The notes beneath the pieces were generated by a model, which was given only the letters and a program-made list of their open reading frames with translations, had not been told where the DNA came from and ran no database searches. A stretch of DNA of 64,000 nt from Opitutus sp. ER46 (GTDB lineage Bacteria > Verrucomicrobiota > Verrucomicrobiia > Opitutales > Opitutaceae): positions 310,001-374,000 of the forward strand of contig NZ_QAYX01000019.1 in NCBI RefSeq assembly GCF_003054705.1, read 5' to 3'. Both the position numbers and the translations under genes were made by a program. Positions 33,316 through 40,722 of the stretch are shown piece after piece (the first letter of the stretch is position 1; each line of letters opens with the position of its first letter).

Positions 33316-35781
33316 ATGTTTGCCCGCATTGAGTCCATCCTGCGCCAGGCGCGCCGTCGCCTGAGTCGGAGCGAATGGGCCATCCGGCACCTGGGGTTGG
33401 CCCCGTCCGAGGGCACCGCCGAGGAGCCTGGCCTCCTGCTCATCCAGATCGACGGCCTCGCCCGCGTGCACCTGGAAAAAGCGATTGCCCAGGGCCGTAT
33501 GCCGTTTCTGCGCCGGCTGATCCGGCACAACGGCTACGAGTGGCACGCGTTCTACCCCGGGCTGCCCACCACCACGCCCGCGGTGCAGGCCGAGCTCTTC
33601 TACGGCGTCCGGAGCGCCGTCCCCGCCTTCGCCTTCCTCGACCGGCGGCAGCAGGACCTCTCGGTGATGTTCTCGCCGGCGCCCGCGAAGGAACGCGAGG
33701 CGGCCTGTGCCGCCCAAGCCGAGGGCCTCCTCCGCGATGGCAGTAGCTGGTCCAACATCTACACCGGTGGCGCCGGCCCGCACGAGGCTCACTTCTGCAT
33801 CGCCAGCAACAGCCTCGCCGATCTCTGGCGCACCGGGAAGTTCGGCAACCTCGTCCTCTTCTCGCTCCTCCAACTCCCCGCCGCGCTTCGTATCGCCGGA
33901 CTCCTCACGCTTGAACTCGGCGCCGCAGTCCGCGCCGCCCTCCTGGGCATTCGCCACGGGCGCAAGCCCAGCCTGGAGTTCACCACCGTCCTGTCCCGCG
34001 TCTTCATTGCGACCGGGCTGCGCGAGTTGATCCGGATCGGCGGGCGCATCGACGTGACCCGCGGGCTGCCGATCGTACACGCCAACTTCGTCGGCTACGA
34101 CGAACACGCCCACCGCCGCGGCCCCGGCTCCCGTTTCGCGCTGCGCTCCCTGCGCGGCATCGACCGCGCGATCAAGGGCCTCTGGCGCGAGGCGCAAAAA
34201 TCCCGCCGGCGCGACTACAGCGTCTGGATCTACTCCGACCACGGCCAGGAGCACACCCGCTCTTTCGCCCTCGAATTCCCGGGCGGCGTCGAACGGATGG
34301 TCCGCGAGGTGTACGACGAACTCCGGGCCGCCTCCCCACCGGACCAGCCGCCGGACGCCGCGACGCAACCCGAGGCGGAGGGCCCGCGCGCATGGCACCG
34401 GCGCCGCTACCACGGCACACCCCAGTACTTTGTCTCCTCCCCCGACCAGCCCTTCGTCCTGGCCGCGCTCGGTCCCGTCGGCCACCTGTACTTCAAGGAA
34501 CCGCTCGACGACGCCCAGCGCCGCCGGTTCGCCGAACGGCTGGTCCATCAGCACCACGTCCCGGGCGTGCTCCTGCAAGCCGGTGACGGCACCATGACCT
34601 GGGTGCACGCGCGCGGCGCGACCCGCATCCCAGACGAGGTGCCACCGCTCCTGACGACCCATCCCGAGCCGCTCCGCCAGGAAATCGCCCGCGACCTCGT
34701 GACCTGGCTGCAGCATCCGCACAGCGGCGACCTCGTGCTCGTGGGGTGGAGTCCATGGTCGGGCGCGTGGACCTTCGCGCCCGAGAACGGCTCGCACGCC
34801 GGCTTCGGGCCCGAGGAAACCCAGGGCTTCGCGCTCCTGCCCTCGGGCACGCGGCTCCCGCCCGGCACCGAGCACTTCATCCGGCCCAGTGCGCTCCGGG
34901 TCGCCGCGCTACATCACCTCGGCCGCAGCCCACTTACGGCGTGGCGCCCGGCCACGCGGCACGGTTCCCACCTGCGGCTCATGACCTACAACACGCATGG
35001 CTGCAGCGGCATGGATGGCCGCGTCTCGCCGCGGCGCATCGCCCGCGCGATCCGGGAGCAGGCGCCCGACGTCGTCGCGTTGCAGGAGCTGGACCTCGGC
35101 CGGCGACGCTCGCGCGCCGAGGATCAGTCGGCGATCATTGCCCGCGAACTCGGCATGCACGCGGTGTTCTGCCCCACCGTGACCCGCGGCGACGAACACT
35201 ACGGTCATGCGCTGCTCAGCCACTGGCCCATCGAGATCGTCAAGCGGGCGCGGCTGCCCGACGACCCGCATGGCTGGTGGGATGAACCCCGCTCCGGACT
35301 CTGGGCCCGCATCCAGGTGGCCGGGCACAGGGTGAACGTCGTGACCGCCCACCTCGGCCTGGGAGTGCACGAGCGCGAGCTGCAGATGCGCGCGCTGCTC
35401 GGCCCCGAATGGCTCGGGCCGATCCTCGACGCCGAGCCGATCATCCTGTGCGGCGACTTCAACCTGCTGCCGGGCAGCACGCCCTACCGGCTGGCCAGCG
35501 CGCGGCTGCGCGACGTGCAGTTGCTCGACCGCGCCCACCGGCCATTGAACACCTTCAGCTCCATGCACCCGCTGCTGCGCATCGACCACATGTTCGTGAG
35601 CCGGCACTTCCAGTGCGACGGCATTGTCGCCGTGCGCAACGACCTCACCCGTGTGGCCTCGGATCACCTGCCGCTGCGGGCGGATTTGCGAGTTCTCGAC
35701 GCAGGCGCCGGTACAACCACCAGGAACCCGCCGCGAGCGCCAGGGCATACGCCCCCAGCATGCCCAGTCGCAGGGGCGTGA
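33316..35781 (+). CDS. fusion: alkaline-phosphatase-superfamily phosphodiesterase plus EEP phosphohydrolase
   Basis: An 821-residue two-domain protein. Residues about 30-480 look like the alkaline phosphatase superfamily: LIQIDGLARVHL (first metal Asp), PTTTPAVQAE with a possible nucleophile Thr, VGYDEHAH and YSDHGQEHTR (metal-binding Asp/His). Residues about 555-790 form an endonuclease/exonuclease/phosphatase domain: LMTYNTHG (556 on), VVALQELDLG with the metal Glu, GDFN with Asp714 and Asn716, and SDHLPL with His784. The EEP domain in such proteins cleaves phosphoesters, often phospholipids or nucleic acids. Two phosphoester-cleaving domains in one chain are unusual. No signal peptide is seen. 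The last 37 residues overlap the convergent gene. Confidence 0.78.
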   Translation: MFARIESILRQARRRLSRSEWAIRHLGLAPSEGTAEEPGLLLIQIDGLARVHLEKAIAQGRMPFLRRLIRHNGYEWHAFYPGLPTTTPAVQAELFYGVRSAVPAFAFLDRRQQDLSVMFSPAPAKEREAACAAQAEGLLRDGSSWSNIYTGGAGPHEAHFCIASNSLADLWRTGKFGNLVLFSLLQLPAALRIAGLLTLELGAAVRAALLGIRHGRKPSLEFTTVLSRVFIATGLRELIRIGGRIDVTRGLPIVHANFVGYDEHAHRRGPGSRFALRSLRGIDRAIKGLWREAQKSRRRDYSVWIYSDHGQEHTRSFALEFPGGVERMVREVYDELRAASPPDQPPDAATQPEAEGPRAWHRRRYHGTPQYFVSSPDQPFVLAALGPVGHLYFKEPLDDAQRRRFAERLVHQHHVPGVLLQAGDGTMTWVHARGATRIPDEVPPLLTTHPEPLRQEIARDLVTWLQHPHSGDLVLVGWSPWSGAWTFAPENGSHAGFGPEETQGFALLPSGTRLPPGTEHFIRPSALRVAALHHLGRSPLTAWRPATRHGSHLRLMTYNTHGCSGMDGRVSPRRIARAIREQAPDVVALQELDLGRRRSRAEDQSAIIARELGMHAVFCPTVTRGDEHYGHALLSHWPIEIVKRARLPDDPHGWWDEPRSGLWARIQVAGHRVNVVTAHLGLGVHERELQMRALLGPEWLGPILDAEPIILCGDFNLLPGSTPYRLASARLRDVQLLDRAHRPLNTFSSMHPLLRIDHMFVSRHFQCDGIVAVRNDLTRVASDHLPLRADLRVLDAGAGTTTRNPPRAPGHTPPACPVAGA

Positions 35782-36346
35782 AGTGCGCCGCCTGGTCCCC
35801 CAGCAGCACGGTCACCGTCGCGCGCAACGTGTGCAGCGGCCAGCAGCACAGCAGGTACGTCCGCAACCGCACCCCCAGCAGCGGCAGCAGGTAATTGATC
35901 GCCACATACGGCGCGCCGGGCAGCAGTACCGCGAAAACCGCGATGCTCGCATGCGCCCCCGGCGGGATCCGCTGCCGCAGGTCGCCGAGCCGCGCCGCAA
36001 AGCGCTCCGGCCAGAGCCGCACCAGCGCGTAGCTCACGAGCAGCTGGAACCCGATTGAGGTGCTCACCAGGACCAGGCCCAGGCCCGCGCCAAACCGCAC
36101 GCCCGCGGCCACGTGCAGCAGGCTGACGGGGAACCCCACGAGCGGGAGCACGCACAGCAGCGCAAACACCACGCCCCCGTGGCGGCGTTGCGCGAACGCG
36201 TGCATCGCCTCCACATCAATGCGGTCCCGCAACAGCAGGAAGGCCCCGATCAGCACCAGCCCGATCACCGCCATCCGCCACAGGGCGGCCGCAGCCAGGC
36301 GATCCAGCGGCGACGGGCGGGCGGGTGGGGCCACGGCGGAATTCAC
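35645..36346 (-). CDS. TVP38/TMEM64 (VTT-domain) membrane protein
   Basis: A 233-residue inner-membrane protein with about five hydrophobic helices. VTT/SNARE-associated features include VGFPVSLLHVAAGVRFGAG and GAPYVAINYLLPLLGVRL. The family (DedA/TVP38) is implicated in lipid scrambling and membrane homeostasis. The gene converges on the phosphodiesterase fusion and overlaps its 3' end by 137 bp, with the overlap falling in non-conserved tails of both. Its position next to lipid-type enzymes suggests a membrane-lipid theme. It ends with a Pro-rich tail. Confidence 0.86.
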   Translation of the reverse strand: MNSAVAPPARPSPLDRLAAAALWRMAVIGLVLIGAFLLLRDRIDVEAMHAFAQRRHGGVVFALLCVLPLVGFPVSLLHVAAGVRFGAGLGLVLVSTSIGFQLLVSYALVRLWPERFAARLGDLRQRIPPGAHASIAVFAVLLPGAPYVAINYLLPLLGVRLRTYLLCCWPLHTLRATVTVLLGDQAAHFTPLRLGMLGAYALALAAGSWWLYRRLRRELANPPAAAGDPRPHG

Positions 36347-36352
36347 GTCGAT

Positions 36353-36399
36353 AAAAAAGCGGCGGGCTCCGCGGGGCTCAGCCCACGGCGCTCGCCGCC
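36353..36399 (-). terminator. intrinsic terminator after the BON-domain gene
   Basis: Read on the minus strand, a GC-rich stem with arms GCGGCG and CGCCGC (plus an inner GGGCT/AGCCC stem) is followed by six T. It lies just past the end of the minus-strand BON lipoprotein gene and before the TVP38 gene, so it separates the two transcripts. Confidence 0.75.
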
Positions 36400-36415
36400 C
36401 ACGAGGTTTCCCGGA

Positions 36416-36736
36416 TTACTTGATCGTGATGTTGTTGGTCACGTTCTGCACGCCCGGCACGTTGCGGGCGATCTGCTCCGCACGCGCCTTGTGCTCCTGG
36501 GAATCCACAAAGCCGCTGAGCTGCACCGTGCCCTTGAAGGTCTCAACCTTCACGTCGAGGGCCTTGACGATCGGATCGCGGACAAACGCGGCCTTCACCT
36601 TCGTGGTGATGCCGGCGTCGTCGATATACTCGCCCGTGCTCTCCTGCGTGGAGGTGCCGGCACAGCCGGTCTGGACGAGGGCGATGCCGCTGCTGAGCGC
36701 CAGCACCGCGAGAATGGTAGTGAGTGATTTCTTCAT
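36416..36736 (-). CDS. BON-domain lipoprotein
   Basis: A 106-residue lipoprotein with a signal ending LVQTGC (Cys25) and one BON domain: DDAGITTKVKAAFVRDPIV, VKVETFKGTVQLSGFVDS and NVPGVQNVTNNI. BON domains of OsmY-like proteins bind phospholipid or envelope components and are often osmotically induced. Length is standard for single-BON members. The likely location is the periplasmic side of the outer membrane. A terminator follows. Confidence 0.92.
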   Translation of the reverse strand: MKKSLTTILAVLALSSGIALVQTGCAGTSTQESTGEYIDDAGITTKVKAAFVRDPIVKALDVKVETFKGTVQLSGFVDSQEHKARAEQIARNVPGVQNVTNNITIK

Positions 36737-36921
36737 TGGTTATGCGACGGGGTTTACGCGGCGATAGTAGCGGTCCCGCGGGGCCTGTTCCGTGGCGGAG
36801 TCCGGTAAGCCGCATCCGGAATTTCGCCCCGGCCTGCGGTAGGCCCAAAACCCACCCGCGGATGGGGGCCGTCGCCGCGCCCCGCCTCCGCCCGGCGCCC
36901 CGGCCCGGGCGCGACGTCGCG

Positions 36922-37542
36922 TCAGCCGGCTTTCAATCGCCGCGCGATCTCGGTGACGTGCCGGCCCTGATACCGGGCGATTGCCCGTTCGTTTTCGCTC
37001 GGCCAGCGCTCGCCTTCGCCGCCCGTGATCGTGCCGGCGCCGTACGGGGAACCACCCGTCATTTGGTCCATCACCAGCAACCGTTGCTCCGCATACGGCA
37101 CGCCCACCACGATCATGCCCTGGTGAAACAGGAACGTCTGCATGCTGATGATCGTCGTCTCCTGGCCGCCGTGCTGCGTCGCGGTCGAGGTGAACACGCT
37201 CCCCACCTTGCCCACGAGCGCGCCCTTGCTCCACAGCGAGCCCGTGGCGTCAAAGAACGCCTGCATCTGCGCCGTGGCGCTGCCATAGCGCGTGCCGCTG
37301 CCGAACAGGATCGCATCTGCCTCGGGCAGCTTCTTTGGGTCCGCCACCGGCACGTGGGCAAACGCCGTTCTCGCCTCGACCGCGCCCATCTTCTCCAACA
37401 CCGCCGCCGGCAGCGTCTCCGCCACTTGCAGCAACTCGACCTCGGCGCCGCCCACCTCGCGCGCCCCCGCCGCCACCGCCTCGGCCATGCGAAACACATG
37501 CCCGTGGATACTGTGAAAGATGACTTTGATTTTGACGCTCAT
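36922..37542 (-). CDS. wrbA: NAD(P)H:quinone oxidoreductase, WrbA-type flavodoxin
   Basis: A 206-residue flavodoxin-fold protein. It starts MSVKIKVIFHSIHGHVFRMAE (phosphate loop of FMN), and continues with LFGSGTRYGSATAQM, FTSTATQHGGQET and MTGGSPYGAGTITGG, the classic WrbA segments. The protein reduces quinones with FMN and NAD(P)H and is usually a response to oxidative or stationary-phase stress. I chose the ATG at 37542; ATG 37551 is nine bases upstream. Four palindromes lie from 41 bp upstream of the start, so they are well placed to control it. Confidence 0.93.
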   Translation of the reverse strand: MSVKIKVIFHSIHGHVFRMAEAVAAGAREVGGAEVELLQVAETLPAAVLEKMGAVEARTAFAHVPVADPKKLPEADAILFGSGTRYGSATAQMQAFFDATGSLWSKGALVGKVGSVFTSTATQHGGQETTIISMQTFLFHQGMIVVGVPYAEQRLLVMDQMTGGSPYGAGTITGGEGERWPSENERAIARYQGRHVTEIARRLKAG

Positions 37543-37582
37543 GCCCGCCATGGAACGCGCGCCGCGCCCGGAGTTCACCGGC

Positions 37583-37753
37583 AGTGTCACGCAATACGTG
37601 ACACTTTCGGCCGTCCGACGCTGCGCCCAGTGTCACGCAATACGTGACAGTTTTCCGCGCCGTTCCCTCGTGCGCGAGGCGCTAGTGTCACGTATTGCGT
37701 GACAGTTTTCCGACGTGGGAGGGCGCCCGAAGTGTCACGTATTGCGTGACACT
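37583..37753. repeat. four near-identical 19-bp palindromes, possible operator array
   Basis: Arms TGTCACG and CGTGACA flank a 5-base centre at 37585-37603, 37631-37649, 37686-37704 and 37733-37751. The outer two extend to 9-bp arms. The centre is CAATA in the first two copies and TATTG in the last two, while the sequence to the right is always T-rich (CTTTCGGCCG in copies 1 and 4, GTTTTCCG in 2 and 3). The array fills the divergent gap between wrbA and a YkgJ-like gene. It could be a regulator binding cluster or a REP-like repeat. Confidence 0.8.
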
Positions 37754-37780
37754 TTCGGCCGGGCGCCCAGGGTGGCGGGC

Positions 37781-38035
37781 ATGGATTGCCGAGCAGGCTG
37801 CGCGGCGTGCTGCATCGCGCCTTCGATCTCTTCGCCGATCCCCGGCATGCCGCAGGGGAAACCGGCGGGGGTGCCTTGCGTGCAGCTCCTGCCCGACCTG
37901 CGCTGCGCCCTGTTTGGGAGACCGGAGCGCCCGGCGGTCTGCGTGAGCCTGCGCCCGACGGATGAGATGTGCGGCGCGGGGCGCGAGCACGCCCTCGCCC
38001 ACCTCACCACGCTGGAGCGGGCGACGCGGCCCTGA
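37781..38035 (+). CDS. YkgJ-like cysteine-cluster protein
   Basis: An 84-residue protein beginning MDCRAGCAACCIAPSISSPI, with a C-x3-C-x2-CC cluster, then GMPQGKPAGVPC, a later Cys in DLRCALFG, and CVSLRPTDEMCG. This matches the YkgJ/Fe-S or zinc-binding cysteine cluster family of unknown function. The ATG at 37781 fits the family start. It lies immediately downstream of the palindrome array and divergent from wrbA. Confidence 0.8.
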   Translation: MDCRAGCAACCIAPSISSPIPGMPQGKPAGVPCVQLLPDLRCALFGRPERPAVCVSLRPTDEMCGAGREHALAHLTTLERATRP

Positions 38036-38108
38036 GCGCAGTCCCGACACCGGACGCCCCCGCCGCGTTTGCAGCCCGCACCGGGATCGCTTCCATAGGC
38101 GACCACCC

Positions 38109-38966
38109 ATGTCCCTCGCGTTCACGTCCTTGTCCACGTTCGGTCTCGAACCGGCGGCCGCGGTGCTCACCCACGGGTTCGCCGACTACTTTGTCCAAAT
38201 CCCCTTCACCGCCGGTGCGCTGCTGCAGGCCGCCCGCGTAGACAGCGTGGACTTGGCGGAGAGCCAGATCGTCAGCGCGGACGGCGCTGCCATTGGGGCC
38301 GCGTTGCTGGCGCGCCGCGGCTGGACGTGCCGGTTGGCCGGGATGTGCCTGGTGCCCGAGGCGCGGAGACGCGGCGCTGGCGAAGCGTTCGTCCGGCATC
38401 TCGTCGCGATGGCGAAAGCCCGGGGTGATCGCTCCTTCGTCCTCGAGGTCATCGAGCAGAACGCGCCGGCGGTCGCGTTGTACCGGAAGTGCGGCTTTCG
38501 CGAACTCCGACGGCTGCTTGGCTTCGCCCGGACAACCGAGATTGGGGCGACCGCCGAGCGCGCCTCTGCCTGCGCCCTCACCGAGATTGATCCGGCCGAG
38601 ATGCCCCAGCACATGGCCAACGTCGGCACTGACTGGCCATGGCAGATTTCCGCCGCCACCGCGGCCCAGTTCGCGCCGCCGCTCCGCGCGTTTCGGCTCG
38701 GCGACGCGGGCGTTGCGGTGGCCTGCCCCGACCAAGGCGACGTCGTGATCCGGGCCCTCGGCCACCCAGCTGACGCCGCCGGGACGCGGGCCGCGACGGC
38801 GCTGCTGCGTGCGCTGCCGGCGCATTTTTCCGGCCGGCGGTGCGTGATCAAAGCCGTCTGGCCCGAAGCCGCCGCCGTCGTGTTCGTCGAGGCGGGGTTC
38901 CAACGCACCGAGTTGACCCAACTCCAGATGCACCGCGCGCTCACCGCCGGCGTGAGCGGCGCGTGA
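38109..38966 (+). CDS. GNAT-family N-acetyltransferase
   Basis: A 285-residue protein. The central GNAT core is seen in LAGMCLVPEARRRGAGEAFV, the acetyl-CoA binding motif (R/Q-x-x-G-x-A/G), followed by SFVLEVIEQNAPAVALYRKC and GFREL. The C-terminal half (from about 160) is extra relative to single-domain GNATs and might be a second, degenerate GNAT-like domain (VFVEAGFQRTEL near the end). The substrate is unknown. The ATG at 38109 follows the YkgJ-like gene by 74 bp. Confidence 0.83.
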   Translation: MSLAFTSLSTFGLEPAAAVLTHGFADYFVQIPFTAGALLQAARVDSVDLAESQIVSADGAAIGAALLARRGWTCRLAGMCLVPEARRRGAGEAFVRHLVAMAKARGDRSFVLEVIEQNAPAVALYRKCGFRELRRLLGFARTTEIGATAERASACALTEIDPAEMPQHMANVGTDWPWQISAATAAQFAPPLRAFRLGDAGVAVACPDQGDVVIRALGHPADAAGTRAATALLRALPAHFSGRRCVIKAVWPEAAAVVFVEAGFQRTELTQLQMHRALTAGVSGA

Positions 38967-39128
38967 ACCGGCCGCCCGGCGGTGCGCGCGAGGACGAGGG
39001 CGCACCGCCGTTCTCTCCGCCGGGCCAACCAGTCAGGCCCGGCGGAGAGAACGGCTGCGATTACCGCCCCTTCATCAGCGGCGAATGCAATCGTCGGGAT
39101 TCTCCCCCGGCTCCTGCGCCCAAGGCGG

Positions 39129-40223
39129 CTACTCCGACCGTTCCTCGAGGCGGGTCCGCTGGCGGTGATCCTTGTAGATCTTCTTCCAGCGATCGCGGTG
39201 TTCGCGCGCAAGCTGCGGGTCGGCCCGACGGGCGGCGTACGCCTGCTCGCGGCGGAGTTTCTGATAGCTGGCCCAGCGGGTTTCATCCAACTCCCCCGAC
39301 TCAAGTGCCGCCACGACGGCACAGCCCGGCTCGCCGCCGTGCGTGCAGTCGTGGAACCGACACTGCGCAATCACCGCCGCGACGTCATCGAACGACTCGG
39401 CCAACGTGTCCTCCGAGACGTCCCACAACTGCAGTTCCCGGAGTCCGGGTGTGTCGATGACGAGCGCGCCCCCGGGCAGCGGCAGCATCTCGCGGCGGGT
39501 GGTCGTGTGCCGGCCCTTGTTGACGGCCGTGCTGATCGCGCCGGTGGCCAGCACCTCCTCGTCGAGGAGCCGGTTGATGAGCGTGGACTTGCCGACGCCC
39601 GACGAACCGAGCAGCGCGATCGTCGCGCCCGGCAGCAGCCAAGGCGACAGCCCATCGAGCCCGGCGTTCTCGACCGCGCTCAACGTGACGACCGGCACAG
39701 TGCGCACGATGGACCGCACCTCGGCCGCGGCCTCCGCCGGCGCGGGATGCAGGTCGGCCTTCGTGAGCACCACCACGGGCTCCGCCCCGCCGGCACGCGC
39801 CACCGCGAGGTAGCGCTCGATGCGGCGCAGGTTGAAGTTCGCGTCGAGGCCCATGACGAGGAACACGGTGTCGATGTTGGCTGCGAGGACCTGTTCGCGA
39901 CCGGGCGCGCCGGCCGCGGCGCGCGAAAAGCAGGTGCGCCGCGGCAGCACGAAGTGAATGTCGGCCGTGGGCACGCCGTCGGGGCCGGGGGTGGGACGCG
40001 GGCACACCGCGACCCAGTCGCCCACCGCGGGCAGTTCGGCGGACTCTGCCGCGAGGTGCAACAACCGGCCGGTGCAGACGCCGGCCAGCTCGCCGTCGGC
40101 GCCGAGCAGGTCGTAGGCGTGCTTGTGCTCGCACGCCACGCGGGCGGGCACGAGTCCGTTGGAGGAATAAGGCTGGAACGCGTTCGCGAAGAAGTCGTCC
40201 CAGCCGAGGGAAGAGAGAGTCAT
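39129..40223 (-). CDS. rsgA: ribosome small subunit-dependent GTPase A
   Basis: A 364-residue circularly permuted GTPase that helps mature the 30S subunit. An N-terminal OB-fold is followed by the permuted motifs: G4 LTKADLH, G1 LLGSSGVGKSTLIN, G3 IDTPGLRELQLW. The C-terminal zinc site is CRFHDCTHGGEPGC. Length is typical. The ATG giving MTLSSLGWDDFF is chosen over an upstream frame start 17 codons before. It converges on the acetyltransferase gene. Confidence 0.95.
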   Translation of the reverse strand: MTLSSLGWDDFFANAFQPYSSNGLVPARVACEHKHAYDLLGADGELAGVCTGRLLHLAAESAELPAVGDWVAVCPRPTPGPDGVPTADIHFVLPRRTCFSRAAAGAPGREQVLAANIDTVFLVMGLDANFNLRRIERYLAVARAGGAEPVVVLTKADLHPAPAEAAAEVRSIVRTVPVVTLSAVENAGLDGLSPWLLPGATIALLGSSGVGKSTLINRLLDEEVLATGAISTAVNKGRHTTTRREMLPLPGGALVIDTPGLRELQLWDVSEDTLAESFDDVAAVIAQCRFHDCTHGGEPGCAVVAALESGELDETRWASYQKLRREQAYAARRADPQLAREHRDRWKKIYKDHRQRTRLEERSE

Positions 40224-40290
40224 GATCGTAAGCGGAATCGAAGGAAGGAACCGGGAAACGCGCCGGCAGCGCACGGCTGCGCGCGGGCAT

Positions 40291-40311
40291 AAAAAAACCG
40301 CCTCGGGGCGG
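40291..40311 (-). terminator. intrinsic terminator on the minus strand
   Basis: On the minus strand CCGCC, four bases, GGCGG, followed by seven T. It lies between the permease gene that ends at 40723 and rsgA, so it can end transcripts coming from the right. Confidence 0.7.
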
Positions 40312-40494
40312 CCGGTCCGGATTCAAACGATCCTACGCGTCAGACCGACGCGTCCGCGCCAACCCACGAGAGCGAAAAACTCAGAACAATCTCCGGCATA
40401 GATGAGTGGTGTTGAGCGGTTGAAGGTTGCGCCTCTCGCGAGGCAGAAGGCTGCCACTCAGCCGCAAACTCCCCCCGCCGTCAACCCCCTCCTG

Positions 40495-40715
40495 GGTTCT
40501 TACTCTTGCTCGTACTCTTCCTCTTTCTCTCGAGGGATTGAGGGATTGAGGGATTGAGGGATTGAGGGATTGAGGGATTGAGGGTCGGTCAGTCAGTCAC
40601 TCCGCACTTTCACTCTCACTTTCGCTCTCACTCCGAAGGCGTTCTCGTTCTCGCGCCCGGCCTCGGAGAGAAAGAGGAAGAGTAAGAGGAAGAGAAAGAG
40701 CTCGCGGCGGACGCG
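40495..40715. repeat. repeat element with six GAGGGATT units, copy 2
   Basis: Same layout and orientation as 18450-18670: a TACTCTTCCTCTTTCT tract, six exact GAGGGATT units (40532-40579) and a partial one, ACTTTCACTCTCACTTTCGC tracts, CCGAAGGCGTTCTCG, and GGAAGAGTAAGAGG-type tracts that invert the left side. It lies in the 499-bp gap between rsgA and the permease gene, which shows no gene. Confidence 0.8.
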
Positions 40716-40722
40716 CCGCCGC

